Below are positions 44,412-57,472 of a stretch of 64,000 nt of DNA, in pieces. The notes under the pieces were generated by a model that saw only the letters and a program-made list of their open reading frames with translations, was not told the origin of the DNA and searched no databases. Each line of letters begins with the position of its first letter. Position 1 is the first letter of the stretch. The DNA is from Nonomuraea helvata. GTDB lineage: Bacteria; Actinomycetota; Actinomycetes; Streptosporangiales; Streptosporangiaceae. The DNA lies in contig NZ_BAAAXV010000001.1 of the NCBI RefSeq assembly GCF_039535785.1, positions 992,001 to 1,056,000 on the forward strand, given 5' to 3'. The position numbers and the translations under genes were made by a program.

Positions 44412-44488
44412 TCGGTTACGCCTCCCTTAGCTTTGCACGGTGGTTGACAGGCACAGCCCGCCATGGCGGCCCGGCTCATTACGGCGGG

Positions 44489-48994
<4,506 letters not shown>

Positions 48995-49431
48995 TTAATC
49001 CCTCCCGTCGTCATCGTCTGTCGTGAACTGCTCGTACAGGCGGGGACGACGTTGGCCCTGCTGCATATCGTGGGTAGAGATTACCGCACGCTGCCGGAAT
49101 GGTGCCCAGCACGTCCGCATTGCGAACATTCGGCCCTGTCCCAGCATCCGAACTCTCTATCCCAAAGCGCGGACCGGCCCGCCAAAATTCCCGCCGGCCA
49201 CGCGGGTTTTCGCCATGGGAGCGACTCTCTACCCACCCGCCGCCCCACCTGCCCCATCCGCTGCCGGTTTCAAACCCCATGAGCCGCACAGGGCGCTTCG
49301 GCACCCTCCCTCTCACGAGTCGCTGAAGGCACAGCACCGGGGCCGGCGAAGCGTCGTACCCGGCAAGGGGCGCGACGTGGCCGGCGTGCGGGCGGATCAG
49401 CGGTCGGACAACCCCCGATAGGGTTGCCCTC
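48995..49431. other. Intergenic region between gltB and the BpsA-like gene
   Basis: These 437 bp between divergent genes hold no convincing gene: frames here are short or continue as shadows of the neighbours. It must contain the gltBD promoter, for which I cannot pick a clear -10. For the + strand gene, GATAGGGT at 49417-49424 offers TAGGGT as a -10, seven nucleotides before the ATG. Confidence 0.5.
49417..49424 (+). promoter_or_regulatory. -10 element suggesting leaderless BpsA-like transcript
   Basis: TAGGGT (49419-49424) fits TANNNT, and the ATG at 49432 begins 8 nt after it, so transcription would start at the start codon. No Shine-Dalgarno sequence is present, which agrees. Confidence 0.45.
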
Positions 49432-50976
49432 ATGGAGCGTGACGGCGTGGAGCGCCTGCTCAGCGAGGCCGGGGCGGACAGCAGGCGGCTGAGGCACGCC
49501 CTGACCCTCCTGTGCGACGCCCGGTGGTGGACGCTGGCCGACCTCGTCAGGGAGACCGCCACGTCCAGGCGCACGATCGAGGCCCTGCTGCGCGAGCTCA
49601 CCCTGGAGCGGAGGGACGACACCTTCCGGGTGCCGCTGACCCACGTCCCCGACTACCAGGACCTCATCGCCCTGGCCCCGCCGCCGGAGGACCCGGTGGC
49701 CCACCTGCTCCCCCACTACACGCACGAGCTGGACCGGCTCAAGGACCTCGTCGCCAGGGCCCCGCGCGCCCGCCACGTGCTCGACCACGTCTCGGCCACG
49801 CCGGAGACGGTGCTGCGGCGGGCGCTGCTGCTGGGCGCCCGGTTCTGGCTGCCCGGCACGCGCCTGCTGTGCGTGGGCGACCACGACCTGACCTCGCTGG
49901 CCGTCAAACTGGTCCATCCGGAGACCGACGTCACGGTGGTCGACATCGACGAGCGCATCCTGGCGTACATCGACGACCAGCGGCTGGGCGTCCGCACCCG
50001 CTGGGCCGACCTGCGCCTCGGCCTGCCCGCCTCCGCCCGGGACCACGACCTGGCGCTCACCGACCCGCCGTACACGCCGGAGGGCACGGGCCTGTTCGTG
50101 GCGCGCGCCGCCGAGGCCGTGAAGGACGACGGCCGCATCCTGCTCGCGTACGGCGCCAGCGAGCGCACCCCGATGCTGGCCTTCAAGGTCCAGCAGGCCC
50201 TGGCGGACCTCAACCTCGCCTACGAGGCCATTTATCCCGACTTCAACCGATACTTCGGGGCAGAGGCCATCGGTTCCGCCGCCGACCTGTACATCCTCCG
50301 CCCCACCACCAAGACCCGCCCGGCCGTGACGTCCCGTCTGAGCCGTCAAACCACCGCCATCTACACACAAGGCCCGCAAGCGGTCGAAAGCGCCCAGAGC
50401 GCCCTCTCAGCGCCGGTGGAGGCCCTTCAGGGCTTCGACCCCGAGCTGCTGATCGGCGACTGGCCCAAGGAGCTCACCACCCCACGGGCCCGGCTCTCGA
50501 CCTGGCTCTCCAAGCCGCACGCCGCCGCCCCGGACCGCGTGGCCGTGGCCCTGCCGCCCGGCCTCGAGGCCGTCCTTCCGCGCCTTCTCCTGGCGACCCG
50601 CGCGTCCCACGTCCGCGTCGTGGGGTCCGGCCTTCCGTCCCTGCCTGACGTGCTGTCCACCGTCTACAAGCTGAGCGCCGCCGGCGGCGTCCTCGATGCC
50701 GTACGCCTGCCGCAGCCGGACGGCGAGGCGGCCTCGGTGCTGCGCAGGATCCTGGACAACGGGCACGCCAAGCTGGCCAACACCTGGCGCGAGGCCCTCA
50801 TCGCGGTGGCCCGCGCCCAAGGGGCGAGCCTGACCAAGAACGAGGCCCGCGCCCTCATCGGCGAGGCGGCCCCGTGGGCGGAGGGCCTGACCCCGCTGGA
50901 GGCCCCACTCCACCGCCTGTCCAGCCTGCCGGAGGCCGTCACCGAGACCGTCACCGCCCTGACGAGGACCACCTGA
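49432..50976 (+). CDS. Bis-aminopropyl spermidine synthase (BpsA)-like protein
   Basis: The protein has 514 residues. The N-terminal part (about 20-70) looks like a winged helix. The central methyltransferase-like domain (about 105-285) has 'TRLLCVGDHDLTSLAVKLVH', 'VTVVDIDERILAYID' and the diagnostic 'LALTDPPYTPEG'. In thermophile BpsA the same Asp-Pro-Pro-Tyr motif binds the amine during transfer of aminopropyl groups to make branched polyamines. Actinobacterial homologues add a C-terminal domain of about 200 residues seen here. Whether this one makes branched polyamines is unknown. It is a single gene. Confidence 0.8.
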   Translation: MERDGVERLLSEAGADSRRLRHALTLLCDARWWTLADLVRETATSRRTIEALLRELTLERRDDTFRVPLTHVPDYQDLIALAPPPEDPVAHLLPHYTHELDRLKDLVARAPRARHVLDHVSATPETVLRRALLLGARFWLPGTRLLCVGDHDLTSLAVKLVHPETDVTVVDIDERILAYIDDQRLGVRTRWADLRLGLPASARDHDLALTDPPYTPEGTGLFVARAAEAVKDDGRILLAYGASERTPMLAFKVQQALADLNLAYEAIYPDFNRYFGAEAIGSAADLYILRPTTKTRPAVTSRLSRQTTAIYTQGPQAVESAQSALSAPVEALQGFDPELLIGDWPKELTTPRARLSTWLSKPHAAAPDRVAVALPPGLEAVLPRLLLATRASHVRVVGSGLPSLPDVLSTVYKLSAAGGVLDAVRLPQPDGEAASVLRRILDNGHAKLANTWREALIAVARAQGASLTKNEARALIGEAAPWAEGLTPLEAPLHRLSSLPEAVTETVTALTRTT

Positions 50977-51045
50977 CCTCACACCCGGAACGGGCCTGCC
51001 CGGCAACCGCTGGGCCAGGACCGCCGGTGAGAGCCAGGCGACGCC

Positions 51046-51177
51046 GGGTCAGGCCCTTGCCGGGTCAGGCCCTCGCCAGGGTCAGACCGTCGCCGAGACC
51101 AGACGGCGCCGAGACCAGACGGCGCTGAGACCAGACCGTTGCCGATGTCGGCCGGCCGCCGAATTAAGGCCGTTGCC
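51046..51177. repeat. Degenerate 16-17 bp tandem repeats
   Basis: Eight head-to-tail units lie at 51046, 51062, 51078, 51095, 51111, 51127, 51144 and 51161. Units 1 and 2 differ at one base and units 4 and 5 at one base. The last two are strongly diverged. The common core is G-rich, then TCAG or CCAGAC, then a GCC ending. They fill the gap between two convergent genes and run almost to the stop codon at 51186. Confidence 0.7.
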
Positions 51178-51185
51178 GAGCTCGC

Positions 51186-51773
51186 TCAGGTCGCGGCCAC
51201 AACCCGGTTCTGGACCACCCGTCCGAGCCCGTCGAGCGCCACCAGGGCAGTGATCAGGTCCTGGTCGGACGCCGTCCCTCCGACCCAGCTCACGGTCACG
51301 TAGTGGCCCATGGCCCGCGCCTGGGCCCGGCTGCGAGCGACCTCGAACACGGCGTCCTGCCGTACGAACCCGTCCTTGTCCAGCGCCGACACCAGCGCGT
51401 CTGCCGCCCGCCCGTCGCTCATGTTGAAGATGACGAACTGGCCCGACACCGTGCTCCCCTTGTACGTGGCCTGCAGCGCCTGCGTGCACCCCGCGGCGGA
51501 GGTGCCCCAGAGGACCTCGTCACAGTCGGCGAGCTGCCGCGTGGAGCCCAGGCGCATGGCGCCGAGGGCCTGGGTGGCAGGGGTGAAGACCTCGTTCAGG
51601 GTCAGAGGCGCGGCGTCGTGCTGGCGGGTGTCGATGGCGGTGTAGAAGGCGGAGGTGCGCTCGGCGTGGAAGCTGGCGGGCCGGGGCTCGTCGCGGCGCA
51701 GCCACAACCAGCCGCCTACGGCGATGACGGCCACGCCGACGACCACGGCGGTGATGACGACACGACGCGACAT
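51186..51773 (-). CDS. Membrane-anchored protein of unknown function, paralogue of 51868-53586
   Basis: The protein has 195 residues. One N-terminal transmembrane helix (about 5-25, 'VVITAVVVGVAVIAVGGWLW') is followed by an extracytoplasmic domain with two Cys: 'DCDEVLWGTSAAGCTQAL'. 'GQFVIFNMSDGRAADALVSA' follows. The same pattern recurs in the C-terminal domain of the next gene upstream (51868-53586), so the two are paralogues. The conserved Cys pair probably forms a disulfide, fitting the DsbA-like gene in the same cluster. Function unknown. Confidence 0.75.
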   Translation of the reverse strand: MSRRVVITAVVVGVAVIAVGGWLWLRRDEPRPASFHAERTSAFYTAIDTRQHDAAPLTLNEVFTPATQALGAMRLGSTRQLADCDEVLWGTSAAGCTQALQATYKGSTVSGQFVIFNMSDGRAADALVSALDKDGFVRQDAVFEVARSRAQARAMGHYVTVSWVGGTASDQDLITALVALDGLGRVVQNRVVAAT

Positions 51774-51867
51774 CAGCGGACCACCCCCACGGCGGGAACC
51801 GGCCCGCGCGCCCCGGTGATCGGGGGCAGGTGGCGTGACCTGGCGATCGGAATCAGATGGCTTGGTG

Positions 51868-53586
51868 TCAAGAGGATGGTCCTGTGATCGAGACGACGCG
51901 GCGGTACACGGCCTTCTCCGCCCCGCGCAGCGCCAGCGTGAGGGAGACGTAGTCGTCCTTGGGGCCGGGCTCGGCGCCGTCGACCCTTCCGAGCCACACC
52001 AGGCCGACGTAGTGGCCGAGCGCGTAGCCGCCCGCCTCGGAGTAGCCGCCCGCGGGGAAGGCGGCCTTGGGGGATTCCAGGGGACGCATCCACCCGCCCC
52101 GGTAGAGGGTCTTCAGCGACTCGACCAGTTCGGCGGCGGACTTGCCGTCCTTAAGGTTGATCAACGTGTACTGGCCCACGTAGCGGCCGTCGGAGCTGAC
52201 GTAGAGGCCGCGGGCGGCCTGGGTGCATCCGGCGTCCGACACCTGCTCGAGCAGGGTCCCGCCCCACAGCGCCGCGGAGCAGTCGGTGTCGAGTTTCTTG
52301 GCGACGAGCTTGAGCTTGAGCTTCTTGGAGACGGCGAGCTCGTTCTGGCCGAACACCTCTTTCTCGGTGAGCGCCCGCTGATCTTTGGCTCGGTCCGTGA
52401 CGGCGTCGAACAGCTTGGGCGAGCTCCAGCCCCTGAAGATGTGCGGCAGCGCCGTGTCGGGCCCGGCCACGGCGGCGCCGGGCTGACGTTCCGGGGTGTA
52501 GTTGCCGAGGGAGCCGATGACGGCCACCAGCCCGCCCAGGGCCGCCAGCACGGCCACGACCGAGACGACGATCACGAGCAGCCGCTGCTGCTTCGGCCGC
52601 AGCCCCCAGTCGGTGAGCAGGGGGAGCTGCCAGTCAGAGGGCGGAGTACGCCGCCGCTTACGCGACGACTGCCCCGACTGTCCGACATCGACCTCACCAG
52701 CGGACGCCCCACCAGCGACGCCAACACCCGAAGGGACAGCCCCGTCAGCCGACTCCCAGCCATGGACCTCATCTGCGGGATCGCCACCGCTTGCTCGACC
52801 GGCCGCGCGCCGACCACGTGACCCGGCAGCCGAACGTCTCCCCTTTGCCGCATCGGCCGAGAGACGCCCATCAACGCCGACAGGCGAAGGCCCGTCGGCG
52901 GGACCACGACCATGGGACCCACCAGCTGAAACGCCATCGGCCGCGCCACGACCATGCGTCCCAGCAGCCGAAACGCCATCGGCCGCGCCACGACCATGCT
53001 GCGCATCACCGGGAACGCCACCATCGGCGCCCCACCCGCCGCCATGGGCGTCGTCTGCCGAGCGAGCGCGACGCGTGCGAGCAGCCCTCCGGCCACCACG
53101 GGACCCCGCCGAGCGGCCGCCATCGTCGGCGCCCGCCGCGGACCGGCCGACCGCCGAGCGGCCGCCATCGTCAGCGCCCGCCACCGACCGGCCACCGTCG
53201 CCCGACTCCCAGCCGCCGTCCGCGCCGACAGCCGGCCAGCTGCCGGAGGCCCGGCCACCGGCACCGTTACCCGTGCCCACCCCGGACCAGCCGGCGCCGT
53301 CGGCACCCTGCGCGGACCAACCGGAGCTGTCGTTCCGCTGCGCTAACCAGCCACCGCTGTCCGCACCACGGCCCGGCCGGGCGCCACCGTCGGCATCCCG
53401 CCCGGACCAGCTCCCGCCATCCGCACCGTGCGCGGACCAGCTCCCGCCGTCCGGCCCGTGCCCGGGCCAGCTTCCCGCATCCGGCCCTTGCCCGGGTGTG
53501 TGGTGGGTGCCCCGCGAGCGTCCCGCGCTGTCAGGGCTCGAAGAAGGTCTGCCGTGCGACCCGGAGCCGCTTCGTCTGCGGGCCAT
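51868..53586 (-). CDS. Membrane protein with long low-complexity cytoplasmic region
   Basis: The protein has 572 residues from the ATG at 53586, which overlaps the upstream stop by one base (TGATG). Residues about 1-310 are low-complexity, made of Gly, Ser, Ala, Asp and Arg with imperfect repeats such as 'GADGGSWS' and 'HGRGAADGVSA'. A basic patch and one transmembrane helix (about 336-360) lead to an extracytoplasmic domain (about 365-572), which resembles 51186-51773. It shares 'CSAALWGG', 'AGCTQAARGLY' and 'YTLINLKDGKSAAELVESL'. The N-terminal half is probably disordered and inside the cell. No family is recognised. Confidence 0.7.
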   Translation of the reverse strand: MARRRSGSGSHGRPSSSPDSAGRSRGTHHTPGQGPDAGSWPGHGPDGGSWSAHGADGGSWSGRDADGGARPGRGADSGGWLAQRNDSSGWSAQGADGAGWSGVGTGNGAGGRASGSWPAVGADGGWESGDGGRSVAGADDGGRSAVGRSAAGADDGGRSAGSRGGRRAARTRRARSADDAHGGGWGADGGVPGDAQHGRGAADGVSAAGTHGRGAADGVSAGGSHGRGPADGPSPVGVDGRLSADAAKGRRSAAGSRGRRAAGRASGGDPADEVHGWESADGAVPSGVGVAGGASAGEVDVGQSGQSSRKRRRTPPSDWQLPLLTDWGLRPKQQRLLVIVVSVVAVLAALGGLVAVIGSLGNYTPERQPGAAVAGPDTALPHIFRGWSSPKLFDAVTDRAKDQRALTEKEVFGQNELAVSKKLKLKLVAKKLDTDCSAALWGGTLLEQVSDAGCTQAARGLYVSSDGRYVGQYTLINLKDGKSAAELVESLKTLYRGGWMRPLESPKAAFPAGGYSEAGGYALGHYVGLVWLGRVDGAEPGPKDDYVSLTLALRGAEKAVYRRVVSITGPSS

Positions 53587-54290
53587 CACACGCCCGCCGC
53601 GCCGATGAGGTTGCCGACGCCGAACGTGACCGCCGCCGCGACCCCGCCCACCGCGAGCTGCCGCAGCCCCGAGAACCACCAGCTGCGCGCCGTCACGGCC
53701 GAGACCAGCGCGCCCGCCGCGAACAGCGCCAGGCAGGACACCACCGCGGAGACCACCAGCTCCCGCGCTCCGAGCACGTACGGCAGCAGCGGCAGGACCG
53801 CCCCCACGCTGAACGACAGGAACGACGACACCGCTGCCACCACCGGCGAAGGCAGCTCGCCGGGGGCGACGCCCAGCTCGTTGCGGGCGTGGACCTCCAG
53901 CGCGCGGTCGGGGTTGCGGGAGATCTGCCTGGCCACCTCGGCGGCCAGGTCAGGGGCCACGCCCTTGTCGACGAAGGTGTCCGCCAGCTCCGCCTGCTCG
54001 TCGTCGGGGTGGCGGGCCAGCTCGCGCCGCTCCACGGCGATCTCCGCCTGGGCCAGCTCGCGCTGGCTGCCGACCGAGACGTACTCGCCGCCCGCCATGG
54101 ACAGCGCCCCGGCCGCGAGCCCGGCCACGCCCCCGAGGGCGATGACCTTCGTGTTGGTCGTGCCGCCCGCGACACCCGCGATGAGCGCGAAGTTCGACAC
54201 CAGGCCGTCCATCGCGCCGAACACCGAGGGCCGCAACCAGCCCCCGGTGACGTCGCGATGCTGGTGGTGGATCTCCGCGCGACCACTCAT
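53586..54290 (-). CDS. VIT1/CCC1 family transporter
   Basis: The protein has 234 residues. The ATG at 54290 overlaps the lgt stop by 4 nt. Five hydrophobic segments are visible. 'SVFGAMDGLVSNFALIAGVA' and 'AGALSMAGGEYVSVGSQREL' are family signatures, and the acidic 'AEIAVERRELARHPDDEQAE' loop corresponds to the cytoplasmic metal-binding region. The family moves Fe2+ or Mn2+ out of the cytosol. It is translationally coupled to lgt and to the next gene. Confidence 0.9.
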   Translation of the reverse strand: MSGRAEIHHQHRDVTGGWLRPSVFGAMDGLVSNFALIAGVAGGTTNTKVIALGGVAGLAAGALSMAGGEYVSVGSQRELAQAEIAVERRELARHPDDEQAELADTFVDKGVAPDLAAEVARQISRNPDRALEVHARNELGVAPGELPSPVVAAVSSFLSFSVGAVLPLLPYVLGARELVVSAVVSCLALFAAGALVSAVTARSWWFSGLRQLAVGGVAAAVTFGVGNLIGAAGV

Positions 54291-55423
54291 CGAGGGTTCT
54301 TCTCCTTCGTCACGACTTCGCCGTCAGAGTCGGAGGCCTCCGCAGTGACCTCGCCCTCGGAGGCGTCCGTCGCCGCGTCGTCCGTTGCGGAGGAGGCGTC
54401 CTTCTCAGGAGCCTTCGAGGGCTCGGTCTCGGAGGCGGGCTCCGATGTCGCGCCGTCGGGCGTGCCGTCGGGCGTGTCGTCCTCCGCGGGCCGTTCGTCC
54501 TCCGACCCATCCTCCTCCGACCGATCGGCAGCCGAGACGCCGGCCTCCGCATCGCCGTCCTCCGGCGTACCGGCCGCCTCGCCGGCCTGCTCGGCGGAGA
54601 GCACGACCTCCGCGCTGTCCCGGTTCCTGGCCAGCCAGAAGTACGCCAGCGCCGCCACGAACACCACGATCGACGTCCACTGGTTGAGCCGCAGCCCGAG
54701 GAGTGTCACCGCGTGGTCCACCCCGCCGACCGGGTCGATGCGCAGCCCCTCGATCCAGAAGCGGCCCAGCGTGTAGCCCGCGACGTAGAGGGCGAACAGC
54801 CGCCCGTGGTGCAGCGCGAAGCGCCGCCCCGCGAACAGGAGCGCGAAACCGAGCGCCACGTCCCACAGGGACTCGTACAGGAAGGTCGGGTGGTAGAGGA
54901 CCCCCGGCTCGCCCCCGTGGTTGACGTCGATCTCCAGGCCCCACGGCAGCGTGGTGGGCGAGCCGTACAGCTCCTGGTTGAACCAGTTTCCCCACCGGCC
55001 GATGGCCTGGGCGAAGGCGATGCCGGGCGCCACCGTGTCGGCGACGGCGCCCATGGAGATGCCGCGCCGGCGCACATACCACCAGACGCCGAGCGCGCCG
55101 AGCGAGATCGCGCCCCAGATGCCGAGGCCGCCCTCCCAGATGTACAGCGCCTGGATGGGCTCCTTGATCGCGCGACTGCCGAAGTAGGTCTGCCAGTCGG
55201 TGATGACGTGGTAGAGGCGGCCGCCGATCAGCCCGAAGATGACTGCGGGGACCGCGATGTCGACGATCGTCCCCTTCTGGCCACCGCGAGCGCGCCAGCG
55301 CCGCTCGCTCAGCCAGACGGCGACGATGACGCCGAGCACGATGCATAGCGCATAAGCCCGGATCGGGATTATTCCGAGATACCAGACCCCCTGAGAAGGG
55401 CTGGGAATCGAGGCAAGGGGCAT
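54287..55423 (-). CDS. lgt: Prolipoprotein diacylglyceryl transferase
   Basis: The protein has 378 residues from the ATG at 55423. Seven membrane segments and the Lgt signature 'AQAIGRWGNWFNQELYGSPT' (essential Arg, Asn and Glu) are present, with 'GGRLYHVITDW' and 'HPTFLYESLWD' also visible. It attaches diacylglycerol to the lipobox Cys of lipoproteins, several of which are coded in this window. The last about 100 residues are an acidic Glu/Asp/Ser/Ala-rich cytoplasmic tail, a common actinobacterial extension. It is followed by the VIT1 gene. Confidence 0.96.
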   Translation of the reverse strand: MPLASIPSPSQGVWYLGIIPIRAYALCIVLGVIVAVWLSERRWRARGGQKGTIVDIAVPAVIFGLIGGRLYHVITDWQTYFGSRAIKEPIQALYIWEGGLGIWGAISLGALGVWWYVRRRGISMGAVADTVAPGIAFAQAIGRWGNWFNQELYGSPTTLPWGLEIDVNHGGEPGVLYHPTFLYESLWDVALGFALLFAGRRFALHHGRLFALYVAGYTLGRFWIEGLRIDPVGGVDHAVTLLGLRLNQWTSIVVFVAALAYFWLARNRDSAEVVLSAEQAGEAAGTPEDGDAEAGVSAADRSEEDGSEDERPAEDDTPDGTPDGATSEPASETEPSKAPEKDASSATDDAATDASEGEVTAEASDSDGEVVTKEKNPR

Positions 55424-55449
55424 GTCAGGTGAGGGTAGCGGAAGAGAGC

Positions 55450-56208
55450 CTACTTGGCGGCCTCGGTAATCGCCTGGCGCAGTTCTTGCGGGCTGAAGAG
55501 TGCGGAATTGTCGATTTCCGAGCCGTTCAGTTTCACCGTCGGCGTATGGTTGATCTTCTGCGCGTCGATGATCTTCTTGCTGAACGAGAGCTGGGTGTCC
55601 GCGTTCTTCTCCGAGGTGACGCACTGGTCGAAGCCCTGCGCGGTCACTCCGGCCTCCTTGCCCCAGTTCTTCAGCTGATCGGGGGTGAAGCCCGCCTCGG
55701 TCTCCGAGGGCTGGTTCTGGTAGAGCAGGTCGTGGAAGGCCATCCACTGCTTGCCGTCCGCGATGCACCGGGCGGCGCTGCCCGCGCGCACGGAGTTGGA
55801 CTTGGTGGGCTCCTGCGAGAAGATCGTGATCGGGTGGTAGACGACCTTGGCCTTGCCTTCGGCGGCGAGGTTCTTGAACGTCTGGCCGCTGACCCGTTCG
55901 AGCTCTTTGCAGGCCGGGCACTGGAAGTCCTCGTAGACGTCGACCACGGGCGCGGTGACGCCCTGCTTGGCCATCACGACCGACCCGTCGGCCTGCACGG
56001 TGATCGGCGCGAGGGCGGCCGCGGCCTCCTCCGGCTGCGAATTGCTGGCCGCATACCACCAGCCGAGCCCGACCGCCGCCACGGCGACCACACCGGCGGT
56101 CACGTAGGTGGTGAGCCGCTTGCGCTTGTCACGGGCGCGTGCGGCCGCCTGCTGCTCCTTGATCTTCTCGCGCGCTGTCTTGGCACTGGTGCGCTCAGCC
56201 TTGTTCAT
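55450..56208 (-). CDS. DsbA-like thioredoxin-fold protein, membrane-anchored
   Basis: The protein has 252 residues from the ATG at 56208. A basic N-terminus (about 1-32) precedes one transmembrane helix (about 34-53). An extracytoplasmic DsbA-like domain follows with active site 'EDFQCPACKELERVSG' (CPAC) and the cis-Pro segment 'NHTPTVKLNGSEI'. It should introduce or shuffle disulfides in exported proteins. It overlaps the MauE/DoxX-like gene by 14 nt, which may supply its electron partner. Confidence 0.9.
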   Translation of the reverse strand: MNKAERTSAKTAREKIKEQQAAARARDKRKRLTTYVTAGVVAVAAVGLGWWYAASNSQPEEAAAALAPITVQADGSVVMAKQGVTAPVVDVYEDFQCPACKELERVSGQTFKNLAAEGKAKVVYHPITIFSQEPTKSNSVRAGSAARCIADGKQWMAFHDLLYQNQPSETEAGFTPDQLKNWGKEAGVTAQGFDQCVTSEKNADTQLSFSKKIIDAQKINHTPTVKLNGSEIDNSALFSPQELRQAITEAAK

Positions 56209-56728
56209 CGTCGTACTCCCCCTCATTACGATTGTCGCCCCCCAGGCCCAGGGCTCCGTCGAGCGCATAGCGGCCTGGCGCGAAACGCGTGATCCAGCCG
56301 CCGAGCAGCACGAGCCCGAAGTCGCGCAGGATGTCGAGCAGGTATGCCGGCTCCTGTCCCACTCCCAGCTGGCCGCCGCCGCCGAAGCAGCCGCAGTCGA
56401 TCCGCAGGCCGTGCGCCCAGGCCCAGGCGATGCCGAACACGAACGCGAACATGAGCAGCCCACCGATCACCGCGGCCACTCTCGTCAGCAATCCGACGAC
56501 CAGCAGCAAGCCGACGACGATCTCCAGGATCGGCAGGGCGTAGCCCACCGTGACGGCGATCGACTCGGGCAGCAGCTGGTACGCCTTGACCGCCACGACC
56601 GAGTCGGCCGGGTTGCCGATCTTGAGCGCGCCCGCCGCGATCAGCACCCCGCCCAGGACCAGCCGGGCGACGGTCGTCACCCAGGGTATCGCTGAAAAGG
56701 CGCTGCGTGACGATAGTGACGCGTCCAC
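56195..56728 (-). CDS. MauE/DoxX-family membrane protein
   Basis: The protein has 177 residues. GTG at 56728 follows AGGAGATGACCT. Four hydrophobic segments are visible, and a Cys pair with a Gly run 'RIDCGCFGGGGQLGVGQ' follows the third. MauE-type proteins work with a partner thioredoxin-fold protein in disulfide formation. Its overlap with the DsbA-like gene strongly supports a joint thiol-redox role at the membrane. Confidence 0.85.
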   Translation of the reverse strand: MDASLSSRSAFSAIPWVTTVARLVLGGVLIAAGALKIGNPADSVVAVKAYQLLPESIAVTVGYALPILEIVVGLLLVVGLLTRVAAVIGGLLMFAFVFGIAWAWAHGLRIDCGCFGGGGQLGVGQEPAYLLDILRDFGLVLLGGWITRFAPGRYALDGALGLGGDNRNEGEYDDEQG

Positions 56729-56878
56729 AGGTCATCTCCTCTTTCTCTGTGCCGGGTTGAGCCATCGCGGGCCGGGATGGGCACAGTACCGGGATCCCAT
56801 ATGACCACGCGGCAGATAAGCACCGACTAAGCATGGGGTTTCTTGCATGGAATTACTCAGCCGAGTTAATATTTACTC

Positions 56879-57472
56879 ATGCCAGTAACAGTCACGGGCT
56901 CCGCCAGGCGCGCGCAGATCGTCGACGCGACCATCGCGACGATCGCCGAGCTCGGCTTCCAGCAGGCGTCGTTCGCCCGGATCGCCGAGCGCGCCGGGCT
57001 CAGCAGCACGCGCCTGATCTCGTACCACTTCGACGGCAAGGACGAGCTGATCGGCCAGGTCATCGGCACGATCTACGGGAAGCTGTCGGCGTTCATGAGC
57101 GAGCGGGTGAGCGCTCAGCACACGCCCGGCGCGGCGCTGGAGACGTACATCCGCTCGCTGGTGGCGTACATCAGCGAGCACCGCGCGGAGATGCGCGTGG
57201 CCACGGAGATCTTCCTCAACTTCCACCCGGAGGGCGGCTCGTCGGCGCGGGAGGCGGCCATCGACCTGTCGGTGCTCTCCCACGTCGAACGGCTGCTGGC
57301 CTGGGGGCAGGAGACCGGCGAGTTCGGCGCGTTCAACGTGCGGGTGACCGCGATGGCGATCCAGCGCTCGCTCGACGGGCTGCCGTTCCTGCTGGAGGCC
57401 GACCCGGACGCCGACCTGCCCGAGTACGCCGACGAGCTGGCCGGGCTGTTCGCCCGCGCCGTCAAGGCATGA
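56879..57472 (+). CDS. TetR-family transcriptional regulator
   Basis: The protein has 197 residues from the ATG at 56879. The TetR DNA-binding domain (about 8-55) has 'ATIAELGFQQASFARIAERA' and 'RLISYHFDGKDELIGQV', with a helical ligand-binding C-terminal domain after it. Its stop overlaps the start of the next gene (ATGA), so it probably controls that membrane protein and itself. No Shine-Dalgarno site is visible before the ATG, so a leaderless transcript is possible. Confidence 0.92.
   Translation: MPVTVTGSARRAQIVDATIATIAELGFQQASFARIAERAGLSSTRLISYHFDGKDELIGQVIGTIYGKLSAFMSERVSAQHTPGAALETYIRSLVAYISEHRAEMRVATEIFLNFHPEGGSSAREAAIDLSVLSHVERLLAWGQETGEFGAFNVRVTAMAIQRSLDGLPFLLEADPDADLPEYADELAGLFARAVKA

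Noticed and set aside
52791..54776. Long + strand open frame (661 codons) opposite the repeat-rich membrane protein, VIT1 and lgt genes
   Set aside because: Arg/Pro/His-rich translation without domains, lying opposite genes with clear homology and frame overlaps; a by-product of high GC.
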